Assembly: GCF_022259695.1 (NCBI RefSeq)
Contig: NZ_CP092099.1
Coordinates: 852,471-916,470, forward strand
Origin: Flaviramulus sp. BrNp1-15
GTDB lineage: Bacteria; Bacteroidota; Bacteroidia; Flavobacteriales; Flavobacteriaceae
Length of the DNA stretch: 64,000 nt
Direction: 5' to 3'
The notes beneath the pieces are model-generated. The model saw nothing but the letters and a program-made list of their open reading frames with translations. It searched no databases and had not been told where the DNA came from. Each line of letters begins with the position of its first letter. Position 1 is the first letter of the stretch. The translations under genes and the position numbers were made by a program. This document shows positions 9,421 through 17,877 of the stretch, piece by piece.

Positions 9421-10290
9421 ATGACTACTGTTAATGATTTATTGAATCTTTTAATTTTAGAAAAAGTCACCGAAAATGAGTTTAATGGAGTAAGTGAAAC
9501 AGTTGGGAGTCCAGTAGTTTTTGGTGGACAAGTGTTGGCGCAAGCTTTAAATGCTGCCAGCAGAACAATTACCAACGGAAGAATACTACACTCTATGCAC
9601 GCTTACTTTTTAGAAGCTGGAGATTTAAACCAACCTATAACTTATAATGTAAGTAAAGTTAGAGACGGAGGTAGTTTTTCGGTAAGGCGAGTTACTGCTC
9701 ATCAAAAAAATACGACTATTTTTATTTTGTCTGCTTCATTTCATAAAAAAGAGGACGGTTACAATCATCAAATTGAAATGAAATCTGGATTAAAACAACC
9801 TGAAGAACTTTTAAGTTGGACAAATATTTTAAACCAATATGGTGATTTTTTACCTAAAAGCTTAAAGGCTTTTTTTGAAATTGAACGACCTATAGATTTT
9901 AAACCTACTAAGATTTCAAATCCTTTAGAGAGAAAAGATTTACCTCCATTTAGTGATGTTTGGTTTAAGCTAAAAGGTGATGTAAAGGGATTAGATTTGG
10001 CTACTAAACAGCAAATTTTAACCTATATATCAGATTATAATATTTTGGTATCTGCACTTAATCCGCATGCTAGTAAAGCACATTGGGGAAATACCCAAAC
10101 CGCAAGCTTAGATCATTCAATGTGGTATTTTAGAGATTTTGATTTAGATGATTGGTTGCTTTTTTCTATGGAATCTCCTAATGCATCCAATGGTCGTGGC
10201 TTTGCAAGAGGACATATTTTTACTAGAGAAGGAAAGCTTATAGCTTCAGTTGCTCAAGAAGGGCTAATGCGATCAAAAGATATAAAATGA
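9421..10290 (+). CDS. tesB: Acyl-CoA thioesterase II (TesB family)
   Basis: At 289 residues this has the double-hotdog length and motifs of TesB. These are VFGGQVLAQALNAA near residues 30-43, LHSMHAYFLEAGD, GGSFSVRRVTAHQ in the first hotdog, and LDHSMWYFRDFDLDDWLLF...RGFARGHIF in the second. The conserved Asp/Gln/Ser-Thr catalytic set is expected in these blocks. It hydrolyses acyl-CoA to free fatty acid and CoA in the cytosol. It is the first gene of a plus-strand run leading through a flavoprotein and DUF1697 protein into the mevalonate genes. Confidence 0.92.
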   Translation: MTTVNDLLNLLILEKVTENEFNGVSETVGSPVVFGGQVLAQALNAASRTITNGRILHSMHAYFLEAGDLNQPITYNVSKVRDGGSFSVRRVTAHQKNTTIFILSASFHKKEDGYNHQIEMKSGLKQPEELLSWTNILNQYGDFLPKSLKAFFEIERPIDFKPTKISNPLERKDLPPFSDVWFKLKGDVKGLDLATKQQILTYISDYNILVSALNPHASKAHWGNTQTASLDHSMWYFRDFDLDDWLLFSMESPNASNGRGFARGHIFTREGKLIASVAQEGLMRSKDIK

Positions 10291-10322
10291 ACTTAAATAA
10301 TTTAAGGGTTCCATATTAGAAA

Positions 10323-11540
10323 ATGATAAATAAAGATGTAATTGTTATTGGAGGAGGTGCTGCAGGTTTTTTTGCAGCTATTAATATTGCGGAACAACAT
10401 CCAGAACTAAAAGTTGCCATTTTAGAGCGCGGAAAAGAAGGCTTACAAAAAGTAAAGATTTCTGGAGGCGGACGCTGCAATGTTACACATGCTGAATTTA
10501 TTCCTCAAGAATTAGTATTGAATTATCCAAGAGGTGAAAAAGAATTACTTGGGCCTTTTCATCAATTTATGACTGGAGATACCATAGAGTGGTTTGAAAA
10601 ACGAGGAGTAGAATTAAAAATTGAAGACGATGGTAGAATGTTTCCCATCTCAAACTCTTCTCAAACAATTATTGATTGTTTTTTAAATGAAGCCCAAAAA
10701 CACAATGTTGAGGTATTGTATAATCAAATCGTAACAAATGTGTCTCCACTTACGGAATCGATAGGTTTTGAAATTTTAACTAAAAGTGAAACATACAATT
10801 GCGAGAAACTTGTAATTGCAACAGGAAGCAACACTAAAATGTGGAATGTTATAGAAGATTTAGGTCATACCATTTCGCAACCGGTTCCATCACTTTTTAC
10901 GTTTAATGTTAAAGATAAACGTATAAAAACCATTCCAGGGGTTGTGGCTCAAAATGTTGAGGTTAAAGTTGTCGGGTCTAATTTGGAATCTGAAGGGCCG
11001 CTACTTGTAACACATGTTGGTTTTAGTGCACCAGCAATATTAAAATTATCTGCTTTTGGAGCAATTGAATTGGCAAAAAGAAATTATAAGTTCGATATAG
11101 AAATTAATTTTATTAGAATGTCTTTTAATGATTGTTTAGATACTTTAAAAGGTTTTAAGCAGGATTTAAAGAAAAAAACCATATTCAAATTTTCTCATTT
11201 TAATTTACCAAAACGTTTATGGCATCAATTGGTATTGGCTTCAAATATTACTGAAAACACAACATGGTCAGACGTTAATAAAAGTCAGTTAGAAGCATTA
11301 GCAACTCAATTAACTAAAGCTATTTTTGGTGTTGATGGAAAAAGTACATTTAAAGAAGAATTTGTTACTGCTGGAGGGGTTAATTTAAAAGAAGTAAATT
11401 TTAAAACCTTTGAAAGTAAACTGTTTAAAAACTTGTTTTTTGCAGGAGAAGTTTTAAATATTGATGCTATCACGGGAGGATTTAATTTTCAAAATGCTTG
11501 GACGAGTGCATATATTGCTGCTCAAAATATTTCAAAATAA
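10323..11540 (+). CDS. NAD(P)/FAD-dependent oxidoreductase, HI0933/BaiN family
   Basis: The 405-residue protein opens with a Rossmann dinucleotide-binding motif (VIGGGAAGFFAAIN). The family signature KVKISGGGRCNVTHA follows near residue 45, and the C-terminal FAD block runs FFAGEVLNIDAITGGFNFQNAW. This matches HI0933-like flavoproteins. Some relatives are annotated as 3-dehydro-bile-acid reductases (BaiN), but most, including this one, have no known substrate. It is cytosolic. The gene lies 32 bases after the thioesterase and abuts the DUF1697 gene (stop at 11540, next start at 11541). Confidence 0.9.
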   Translation: MINKDVIVIGGGAAGFFAAINIAEQHPELKVAILERGKEGLQKVKISGGGRCNVTHAEFIPQELVLNYPRGEKELLGPFHQFMTGDTIEWFEKRGVELKIEDDGRMFPISNSSQTIIDCFLNEAQKHNVEVLYNQIVTNVSPLTESIGFEILTKSETYNCEKLVIATGSNTKMWNVIEDLGHTISQPVPSLFTFNVKDKRIKTIPGVVAQNVEVKVVGSNLESEGPLLVTHVGFSAPAILKLSAFGAIELAKRNYKFDIEINFIRMSFNDCLDTLKGFKQDLKKKTIFKFSHFNLPKRLWHQLVLASNITENTTWSDVNKSQLEALATQLTKAIFGVDGKSTFKEEFVTAGGVNLKEVNFKTFESKLFKNLFFAGEVLNIDAITGGFNFQNAWTSAYIAAQNISK

Positions 11541-12074
11541 ATGACAACTTACATCGCATTGCTTAGAGGTATAAATGTTGGCGGGCATAAAAAAGTGGCT
11601 ATGGCAGAATTACGTAAGTTACTTACCAAAATTGGTCTTAGTAATGTGCAAACTTATATTCAAAGTGGAAATATTATTTTTCATTCTTCTGTAAAAAATA
11701 AAGAAGAATTAGAACAAAAAATTCATCATGCGATTCAAGATCATTTTGGATTTGATGTTTCTGTTTTAGTGAGAACAGGATTAGATTTACAACGTATTTT
11801 TGATGATTGTCCGTTTAATAATGAGAAAAAAGAAAATAGCTATTTTATGTTACTGCATACAAATCCGAATGATGGGTTAATACAAATAGCTTCTGAAAAG
11901 ATGTATGAAGGTGAAGAGTATCAAATTATTAATGATTGTCTTTATTTATACTGTGAAAAAGGTTATGGAAAATCAAAATTCAATATGAATTATTTTGAAA
12001 AAAAACTACAAACCAGTGCAACTACAAGAAACTATAAAACTATGTTAAAGTTGTTATCTTTGTTGGCAGATTAA
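11541..12074 (+). CDS. DUF1697 family protein
   Basis: The 177-residue protein begins with the family hallmark YIALLRGINVGGHKKVAMAELR, and the TYIQSGNIIFHS block follows. These features identify DUF1697, a small soluble family of unknown function widespread in bacteria. Nothing catalytic can be assigned. Its start immediately follows the stop of the flavoprotein gene, and mvaD starts 6 bases after its own stop, so it is probably cotranscribed with both. Confidence 0.9.
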   Translation: MTTYIALLRGINVGGHKKVAMAELRKLLTKIGLSNVQTYIQSGNIIFHSSVKNKEELEQKIHHAIQDHFGFDVSVLVRTGLDLQRIFDDCPFNNEKKENSYFMLLHTNPNDGLIQIASEKMYEGEEYQIINDCLYLYCEKGYGKSKFNMNYFEKKLQTSATTRNYKTMLKLLSLLAD

Positions 12075-12080
12075 ACTCGT

Positions 12081-13184
12081 ATGACAGAAGAAAAATTTAT
12101 TCCAAAACCATATTCCAAAGCTGTAGAAAAAGGGAATTTCACATGGTCTTCACCAAGTAATATTGCATTGGTTAAGTATTGGGGAAAAAAGGAACGTCAA
12201 ATTCCAGAAAACCCATCCATAAGTTTTACGCTTAATAATTGTAAAACCATAACTAAGCTTACATTTTCTAAAAAACAAAACCATAGTGGTTTTTCTTTTG
12301 AAGTTTTTTTAGATGATGAAAAGAAAGATGATTTTAAACCAAAGATTGAAACTTTTTTTAATCGCGTAGAGCAATATTTGCCTTTTTTAAAAGACTTTCA
12401 TTTTAAAATTGAAACATCAAATACGTTTCCTCATAGCTCTGGTATTGCTTCTTCGGCATCAGGTATGAGTGCTTTAGCGTTGTGTTTAATGAGTGTAGAA
12501 AAAGAACTCGTTGAATCTGATGTCACATCGAGCGCAGTCGAGATGTCAGATGAATTCTTCATCCAAAAGGCATCTTTTCTAGCGCGTTTAGGTTCAGGAA
12601 GTGCTTGCAGAAGTTTGGAAGGCGATCTAGTAGTTTGGGGAAAACATGATGAAATTACAGGGAGTTCGGATTTATTTGGTGTAAAATATCCGTTTGAAGT
12701 TCATGAAAACTTCAAAAATTATCAAGACACTATTTTGTTGGTTGATAAAGGTGAAAAGCAAGTAAGTAGTACGGTTGGGCATAATTTAATGCACGGTCAC
12801 CCATTTGCACAACAGCGTTTTAATCAAGCTAACCAAAACCTATCCAATTTAATTAGTATTTTAAAAGAAGGTGATTTAGATGCGTTTATTGCTTTAGTTG
12901 AAAGTGAGGCATTAACACTACATGCAATGATGATGACTAGTATGCCATATTTTATTTTAATGAAGCCAAACACCCTTGAAATCATTAACAAAATTTGGAC
13001 ATTTAGGAAAAATACAGGCTCAAAAGTTTGCTTTACTTTAGATGCCGGAGCCAATGTACATGTGCTATTTCCAGAAAAAGAAAAGGATGGTGTGTTGAAA
13101 TTCATTAAAAATGAATTAGTTGCATATTGTCAAAATGGTCACTATATTAGTGATAGAATTGGATTTGGATCAAAACTGTTGTAA
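12081..13184 (+). CDS. mvaD: Diphosphomevalonate decarboxylase
   Basis: The 367-residue GHMP-superfamily protein carries the mevalonate-diphosphate decarboxylase blocks. These are PSNIALVKYWGK near residue 27, the ATP-binding HSSGIASSASGMSALAL near 118-134, GSGSACRSLEGDLVVWG, and TLDAGANVHVLF near the C-terminus with the conserved Asp. It makes isopentenyl diphosphate, ATP and CO2 being consumed and released respectively. Between the ATP loop and the GSGSACRS block lies an extra stretch (about residues 147-157) encoded by a dispersed palindromic repeat, without loss of frame. A GHMP kinase gene follows 30 bases downstream. Confidence 0.95.
   Translation: MTEEKFIPKPYSKAVEKGNFTWSSPSNIALVKYWGKKERQIPENPSISFTLNNCKTITKLTFSKKQNHSGFSFEVFLDDEKKDDFKPKIETFFNRVEQYLPFLKDFHFKIETSNTFPHSSGIASSASGMSALALCLMSVEKELVESDVTSSAVEMSDEFFIQKASFLARLGSGSACRSLEGDLVVWGKHDEITGSSDLFGVKYPFEVHENFKNYQDTILLVDKGEKQVSSTVGHNLMHGHPFAQQRFNQANQNLSNLISILKEGDLDAFIALVESEALTLHAMMMTSMPYFILMKPNTLEIINKIWTFRKNTGSKVCFTLDAGANVHVLFPEKEKDGVLKFIKNELVAYCQNGHYISDRIGFGSKLL
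12521..12550. repeat. Dispersed quasi-palindromic repeat inside mvaD
   Basis: The bases TGTCACATCGAG...TCGAGATGTCA form an imperfect inverted repeat of the kind scattered between genes in many Flavobacteriia. Here it lies inside mvaD in frame and encodes about ten extra residues (SDVTSSAVEMS) in a region that is normally a short loop. Confidence 0.7.
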
Positions 13185-13214
13185 TTTTGCAAAACCAAGT
13201 CAAAAAATTGCTAA

Positions 13215-14144
13215 ATGAAAGGACCTCTGTTTTATTCTAAAATATTACTCTTCGGAGAGTATGGAATCATTAAAGATTCTAAAGGTTTATCAATTCCTTA
13301 TAATTTTTATAATGGCGCTTTAAAAATGGATGAAAATCCATCGGAAAGTGCTATTAAATCAAACGAAAGTTTAAAACGATTTGTTAGCTATTTAGAAAAT
13401 ATAAATCCAGATTTAGTAACTTTTTATATTAATGCTTTAAAGGAAGATGTAAACAAAGGTATGTATTTCGATTCCTCTATTCCACAAGGCTATGGTGTGG
13501 GAAGCAGCGGTGCTTTAGTTGCTGCGATTTATGACAAATATGCACAAGATAAAATTACTGTTTTAGAAAATTTAACTCGAGAAAAGCTTTTGAAATTAAA
13601 AGACATTTTCTCTGAAATGGAATCTTTTTTCCATGGTAAATCTTCTGGTTTAGATCCTTTAAACAGTTATTTAAGTATTCCAATTCTTATCAACTCAAAA
13701 GATAATATTGAAGCAACAGGTATTCCTGCTCAACAAGAAAAAGGTAAAGGAGCCGTTTTTTTAATAGACAGCGGTATTGTTGGTGAAACTGCTCCAATGG
13801 TAAGTATTTTTATGGAAAACATGAAACAAGAAGGTTTCCGTAATATGCTTAAAACACAGTTTATAAAACACACAGATGCTTGTGTTGAAGATTTTTTAAC
13901 TGGTAATATAAAATCGTTGTTTAAGAACACTAAACAACTTTCAAAGATTGTATTGAATCACTTCAAGCCCATGATTCCACAGCAGTTTCATGAGCTATGG
14001 AAAAAAGGAATTGAAACCAACGAATATTACTTAAAGTTGTGTGGTTCTGGCGGTGGCGGTTATATTCTTGGGTTTACAAAAGATATTGAAAAAGCAAAAC
14101 AATCGCTTTCAGATTACAAATTAGAAGTTGTTTATAATTTCTAA
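13215..14144 (+). CDS. GHMP kinase, probable mevalonate kinase
   Basis: The 309-residue protein has the three GHMP kinase motifs: KILLFGEYGII at the N-terminus, the phosphate loop GYGVGSSGALVAAIY near residues 92-106, and LCGSGGGGYILGF near the C-terminus. Its place 30 bases after mvaD and the LFGEY start point to mevalonate kinase; phosphomevalonate kinase cannot be excluded by sequence alone. It is cytosolic. It probably feeds the same isoprenoid branch used by the UbiA prenyltransferase encoded next. Confidence 0.85.
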   Translation: MKGPLFYSKILLFGEYGIIKDSKGLSIPYNFYNGALKMDENPSESAIKSNESLKRFVSYLENINPDLVTFYINALKEDVNKGMYFDSSIPQGYGVGSSGALVAAIYDKYAQDKITVLENLTREKLLKLKDIFSEMESFFHGKSSGLDPLNSYLSIPILINSKDNIEATGIPAQQEKGKGAVFLIDSGIVGETAPMVSIFMENMKQEGFRNMLKTQFIKHTDACVEDFLTGNIKSLFKNTKQLSKIVLNHFKPMIPQQFHELWKKGIETNEYYLKLCGSGGGGYILGFTKDIEKAKQSLSDYKLEVVYNF

Positions 14145-14195
14145 ATCTCTCTGTCACCCAAAGTTCAGTCTTAGGGTTTCTTAAAATTTAGTTTT

Positions 14196-15098
14196 ATGCT
14201 TTCAAGACGACAGAAACACATTCTACTTAAGTTTTTTAGCATGTTTTCTGTAGTTAGAGGTTACAATATTTTAATTATTGTAATCGCTCAATATTTGGCA
14301 TCAGTTTACATTATGGCTCATGATAAGCCAGTAAAAGAAGTTGTTTTTGATGTTAATTTATTACTATTAGTATTAGCATCCGCAGCAACAATTGCTGCTG
14401 GATACATTATCAATAATTTTTACGATTCAGAAAAAGATCTAATTAATAAACCTATTAAATCAAGATTAGATAGGTTGGTAAGTCAAAATACAAAGTTGTC
14501 ATTTTATTTTGTGCTAAATTTTGTAGCTGCTGTTATGGCAAGTTATGTGTCTTTTAAAGCTGTAATTTTCTTTTCAATATACATTTTTGGTATTTGGTTT
14601 TACTCACACAAATTAAAAAAACTACCATTTATAGGTAATTTAACTTCTGCAATTTTAACCATTACACCTTTTTTCGCCATTTTTATGTATTACAAAAATT
14701 TTGAAACCGTAATTTTTGTACATGCCGTTTTCTTGTTTTTATTGATGTCTATGCGAGAGCTTACTAAAGATCTAGAGAATATAAAAGGCGATTTAGCTCA
14801 AGATTATAAAACTATTCCTATTGTATATGGTGAAAAAGCTTCGAAAATAATGCTAACAGTGTTGTCGTTTTTAACACTTATCCCTACTTATTTGCTTCTA
14901 TACCGTTTTGAAATAGGTTACATGTATTTGTACTTTTATTTCTGCATTGTTTTATTGTTAATTTTTCTATTATTGCTTTGGAAATCTAAAACAAAAACGC
15001 ACTATTTAATACTTCACAATATTTTAAAGTTTATTATAGTTGCTGGTGTTTTTTGCATTGTGTTAATTAACGTGAATGTTGTTTTAAATCGTATTTAA
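14196..15098 (+). CDS. UbiA-family prenyltransferase
   Basis: The 300-residue integral membrane protein has about eight to nine hydrophobic helices and an Asp-rich motif NNFYDSEKDLINKP near residue 73, the prenyl-diphosphate/Mg2+ site of UbiA enzymes. A second acidic motif occurs near MRELTKDLENIKGD. Bacteroidota homologues are often annotated as geranylgeranylglycerol-phosphate geranylgeranyltransferase, but the substrate is not settled. Close linkage to mvaD and a mevalonate kinase fits isoprenoid use. A degenerate repeat-like stretch (14150-14180) occupies the short gap before it. Confidence 0.85.
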   Translation: MLSRRQKHILLKFFSMFSVVRGYNILIIVIAQYLASVYIMAHDKPVKEVVFDVNLLLLVLASAATIAAGYIINNFYDSEKDLINKPIKSRLDRLVSQNTKLSFYFVLNFVAAVMASYVSFKAVIFFSIYIFGIWFYSHKLKKLPFIGNLTSAILTITPFFAIFMYYKNFETVIFVHAVFLFLLMSMRELTKDLENIKGDLAQDYKTIPIVYGEKASKIMLTVLSFLTLIPTYLLLYRFEIGYMYLYFYFCIVLLLIFLLLLWKSKTKTHYLILHNILKFIIVAGVFCIVLINVNVVLNRI

Positions 15099-15140
15099 TA
15101 AAATCATATATCAAAAAACGAAAATCGTATTTTTATAAAG

Positions 15141-15148
15141 TATCTTTG
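15141..15148 (+). promoter_or_regulatory. -7 promoter box upstream of the RluB-like gene
   Basis: TATCTTTG matches the Bacteroidota -7 consensus, 17 bases before the start codon at 15165. No convincing -33 element was seen. Confidence 0.4.
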
Positions 15149-15164
15149 CACAAAATAATAAGTA

Positions 15165-16007
15165 ATGAACAGACATCAAGGGAGTAAGGGAAAAGGAAAA
15201 ACATCAGGGCGTGGTAGCGGAAACACACGTCATACTAGTTATGCAAGGGGAAATGCACCTATTAAGAAAACAAATCCAACACCTAAAAAATCTGGTAATC
15301 CTGATGAAATTAGGTTAAATAAGTATGTTGCAAATTCTGGAATGTGCTCACGTCGTGAAGCCGATGTGCATATTGCTACAGGATTAGTTTCTGTAAATGG
15401 TAAAGTAATTACCGAAATGGGTTATAAAGTAAAACCTGGAGATGAAGTACGTTACGATGGTGCACGTATAAACCCAGAGAAAAAGGCTTATGTTTTACTT
15501 AATAAACCAAAAGGATTCGCTACAACTACAAGTGAAGGTAAAGGTAGAACAGTTATGGATTTAGTAGCCAATGCTACAAATTCCAAAATAAAACCAATAG
15601 GTCGATTAGGTAGAAACTCTAAAGGTTTATTGCTTTTTACTAATGATGATGCTATTGCAGATAAGTTTACAAATTCAAAAAAAGGTATTGCGCGTTTATT
15701 TCATATTGAGTTGAGTAATAATTTAAAGCTTGAAGATTTAAAAAAGATTCAAAACGGATTTAAAGTAGAAGGGAAGCTTATTACAGTAGAAGAAATCAGT
15801 TATATAGACGGTGCTTCAAAAAAGGAAGTAGGACTTAAAATTAAGAACACAGGAAACACTATAATTAGAACTATTTTTGATTATTTTAAATACGATATTG
15901 TAAGTATAGATTGCGTTGCTATTGGACACTTAACCAAAAAAGATATTCCACGTGGTAGCTGGAAACATTTAACAGAGCAAGAGTTGAATACTTTAAAGAT
16001 GCTTTAG
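15165..16007 (+). CDS. RsuA/RluB-family pseudouridine synthase homologue lacking the catalytic Asp
   Basis: The 280-residue protein has a basic Arg/Gly/Lys/Ser-rich N-terminal tail (residues 1-45), an S4 RNA-binding domain (about 46-95, LNKYVANSGMCSRREAD), and an RsuA/RluB-type catalytic domain. The family's catalytic block normally reads GRLDxxTxGLLL. Here it reads GRLGRNSKGLLLFTND, with Gly149 (bases 15609-15611) in place of the nucleophilic Asp. The later NRIVRR block is also changed, to NTIIRT. The rest of the fold, including the C-terminal TKKDIPRGSWKHLT block, is intact, so this does not look like a decaying pseudogene. It may bind rRNA without making pseudouridine. It is last in the mevalonate/UbiA run. 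Confidence 0.85.
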   Translation: MNRHQGSKGKGKTSGRGSGNTRHTSYARGNAPIKKTNPTPKKSGNPDEIRLNKYVANSGMCSRREADVHIATGLVSVNGKVITEMGYKVKPGDEVRYDGARINPEKKAYVLLNKPKGFATTTSEGKGRTVMDLVANATNSKIKPIGRLGRNSKGLLLFTNDDAIADKFTNSKKGIARLFHIELSNNLKLEDLKKIQNGFKVEGKLITVEEISYIDGASKKEVGLKIKNTGNTIIRTIFDYFKYDIVSIDCVAIGHLTKKDIPRGSWKHLTEQELNTLKML

Positions 16008-16061
16008 GATAAAGATTTTCCATTTAAAATTGACTTAATGCTATATTTAACTCGATTTATA

Positions 16062-16146
16062 CGTTAGGGATAGAAGTGACAACCCTTTTTGTAATACAAT
16101 AACAAAAAGATTGAAACGAATATTTCGACCCTAATGAACCCCAAAA
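16062..16146 (+). ncRNA. Structured RNA-like element, possibly Flavo-1 type
   Basis: An outer stem pairs TTAGGG (16064-16069) with CCCTAA (16129-16134). Inside, after GATAGAAGTGACAACC, a second stem pairs CTTTTTGT (16085-16092) with ACAAAAAG (16102-16109). This arrangement resembles a recurrent intergenic structured element of Flavobacteria that I associate, from memory and with caution, with the Flavo-1 RNA family. It could also serve as the transcription end of the upstream gene. Confidence 0.45.
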
Positions 16147-16253
16147 AAGGCTACTAAAAAAATATAAAACTTTTTTAAAAAAAGGCTTTGTAATTCAAAT
16201 TTTTGTTTTTCATTTGCACAGTATTTTAGCTGAACAAATTGAAACCTGTTTCT

Positions 16254-16406
16254 ATGTTCGGGCTTTTGAAAATTAGGAAGTCATATTCAAAAGCAGCTTA
16301 CAGATTAAGTGACCGAATTTTAAAGCTAACTTCCGTTTCTCCAATATATGCTATACAGCATAAATACGCTTTTGTGCCTACTACTCAAAAAGAAATTCAA
16401 GTTTGA
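16254..16406 (+). CDS. Small ORF, 50-residue basic protein
   Basis: An ATG-to-TGA frame of 51 codons fills most of the gap before the arginine decarboxylase gene. The product starts MFGLLKIRKSYSKAAYRLSD, is basic, has no clear membrane helix, and is not recognised. A coding role is supported by its length relative to the gap and by Lys/Arg/Ser/Tyr-rich codon use similar to neighbours. Against it, there is no identified homologue and only a weak promoter. It could alternatively be a leader ORF controlling the polyamine operon, 74 bases downstream. Confidence 0.4.
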   Translation: MFGLLKIRKSYSKAAYRLSDRILKLTSVSPIYAIQHKYAFVPTTQKEIQV

Positions 16407-16421
16407 TATTATTTATTTTTC

Positions 16422-16439
16422 ACTAACTTAACAGTTAGT
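16422..16439. promoter_or_regulatory. Short inverted repeat upstream of the polyamine operon
   Basis: ACTAAC (16422-16427) and GTTAGT (16434-16439) form a perfect 6-bp inverted repeat around a 6-base spacer, 41 bases before the start at 16480. It could be an operator; no binding protein is known. Confidence 0.3.
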
Positions 16440-16479
16440 TAATCTACTATTTACATCTTTAACTTTTATAAAAAATAAA

Positions 16480-17877
16480 TTGAATACAAAATATATTGAT
16501 TTAATCAATCAAACTTTTGATTTTCCGCAAGAAGAATTCAAAGTTGATAAAGCAGAATTGCATTTTCATGGTATAGATTTAATGCAATTAACAAGACAAT
16601 ACGGAGCGCCTTTAAAATTTACTTATTTGCCACAAATATCTAACAATATTAACAAGGCAAAAAGTTGGTTTGCAGATGCTATAAAAAAGCATGATTATAA
16701 AGGCACTTACAATTATTGTTATTGTACAAAAAGTTCACATTTTAAACATGTTTTAGACGAGGCATTAAAAAATGATATACATATTGAAACGTCTTCGGCT
16801 TTCGATATTGATATTGTTGAAAGCTTAAAAGCAGAAGGAAAAATTAATAACGACACCTATGTTATTAGTAATGGTTTTAAACGTGCACAATACATAACCA
16901 ACATAGCCAGATTAATTAATAACGGGCACAAGAATGCTATTCCTATTATTGATAATTATGAGGAAATAGAATTACTATCTCAAGAAATTAAAGGCAAATT
17001 TAATGTAGGTATTAGAATCGCATCTGAAGAAGAACCTAAATTTGAGTTCTATACATCGCGTTTAGGTATTGGTTATAAAAACATTGTTCCGTTTTATAAA
17101 AATCAAATTCAGAATAATAAAAAAGTAGAGCTAAAAATGCTTCACTTTTTCATCAATACTGGTATTCGTGATAATGCATATTACTGGAATGAGCTTTTAA
17201 AATGTTTAAAAGTTTATACAAGTCTTAAAAAGATTTGTCCGTCCTTAAATAGTTTGAATATTGGTGGAGGTTTCCCTATAAAGAACTCATTAGCTTTTGA
17301 GTTTGATTACGAATATTTAATAGATGAAATTGTTAACCAGATAAAATTGACTTGTGAGGAAGAAGGTGTAGATGTGCCAAATATTTTTACAGAATTTGGA
17401 AGTTTTACTGTTGGCGAGAGTGGTGGGGCTATTTATGAAATATTATACCAAAAGCAACAAAACGATCGTGAGAAATGGAATATGATTAATTCATCGTTCA
17501 TTACAACGTTACCAGATACCTGGGCGATAAATAAACGTTTTGTTATGCTGCCAATAAATAGATGGCAAGATTCTTATGAGCGTATATTGTTAGGTGGATT
17601 AACTTGTGATAGTGATGATTATTACAATAGCGAACAACATATGAATGCTATTTATTTGCCAAAATATAATAAAGACAAACCTTTATATATTGGATTTTTT
17701 AACACAGGAGCTTATCAGGAAACTATTGGTGGGTTTGGTGGTTTACAACACTGTTTGATTCCGTCGCCAAAACATATTTTAATAGATAGAGATGCAGATG
17801 GAAACATCACAACAAAATTATTTAGTGAACAACAAAAAAGTGAAGACTTACTTAAAATTTTAGGTTATGAACAATAA
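16480..17877 (+). CDS. speA: Arginine decarboxylase-type PLP enzyme (fold III)
   Basis: The 465-residue protein belongs to the alanine-racemase-fold (type III) PLP decarboxylases. Lys84 in CYCTKSSHF is the likely PLP lysine, GGGFPIKNS is the phosphate-binding glycine loop, and a FGSFTVGESG block lies near residue 310. It is shorter than E. coli SpeA (658 residues). The assignment to arginine comes mainly from the agmatinase gene that overlaps it by 11 bases. It would make agmatine from arginine in the cytosol. The start is TTG: no in-frame ATG exists nearby and the N-terminus reads naturally as MNTKYIDLINQTF. First gene of a four-gene overlapping operon. Confidence 0.87.
   Translation: MNTKYIDLINQTFDFPQEEFKVDKAELHFHGIDLMQLTRQYGAPLKFTYLPQISNNINKAKSWFADAIKKHDYKGTYNYCYCTKSSHFKHVLDEALKNDIHIETSSAFDIDIVESLKAEGKINNDTYVISNGFKRAQYITNIARLINNGHKNAIPIIDNYEEIELLSQEIKGKFNVGIRIASEEEPKFEFYTSRLGIGYKNIVPFYKNQIQNNKKVELKMLHFFINTGIRDNAYYWNELLKCLKVYTSLKKICPSLNSLNIGGGFPIKNSLAFEFDYEYLIDEIVNQIKLTCEEEGVDVPNIFTEFGSFTVGESGGAIYEILYQKQQNDREKWNMINSSFITTLPDTWAINKRFVMLPINRWQDSYERILLGGLTCDSDDYYNSEQHMNAIYLPKYNKDKPLYIGFFNTGAYQETIGGFGGLQHCLIPSPKHILIDRDADGNITTKLFSEQQKSEDLLKILGYEQ

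Noticed and set aside
14150-14180. Possible dispersed repeat between the GHMP kinase and UbiA genes
   Set aside because: It resembles the TGTCACCC...AGGGTTTCT repeat but is so degenerate that I could not define arms.
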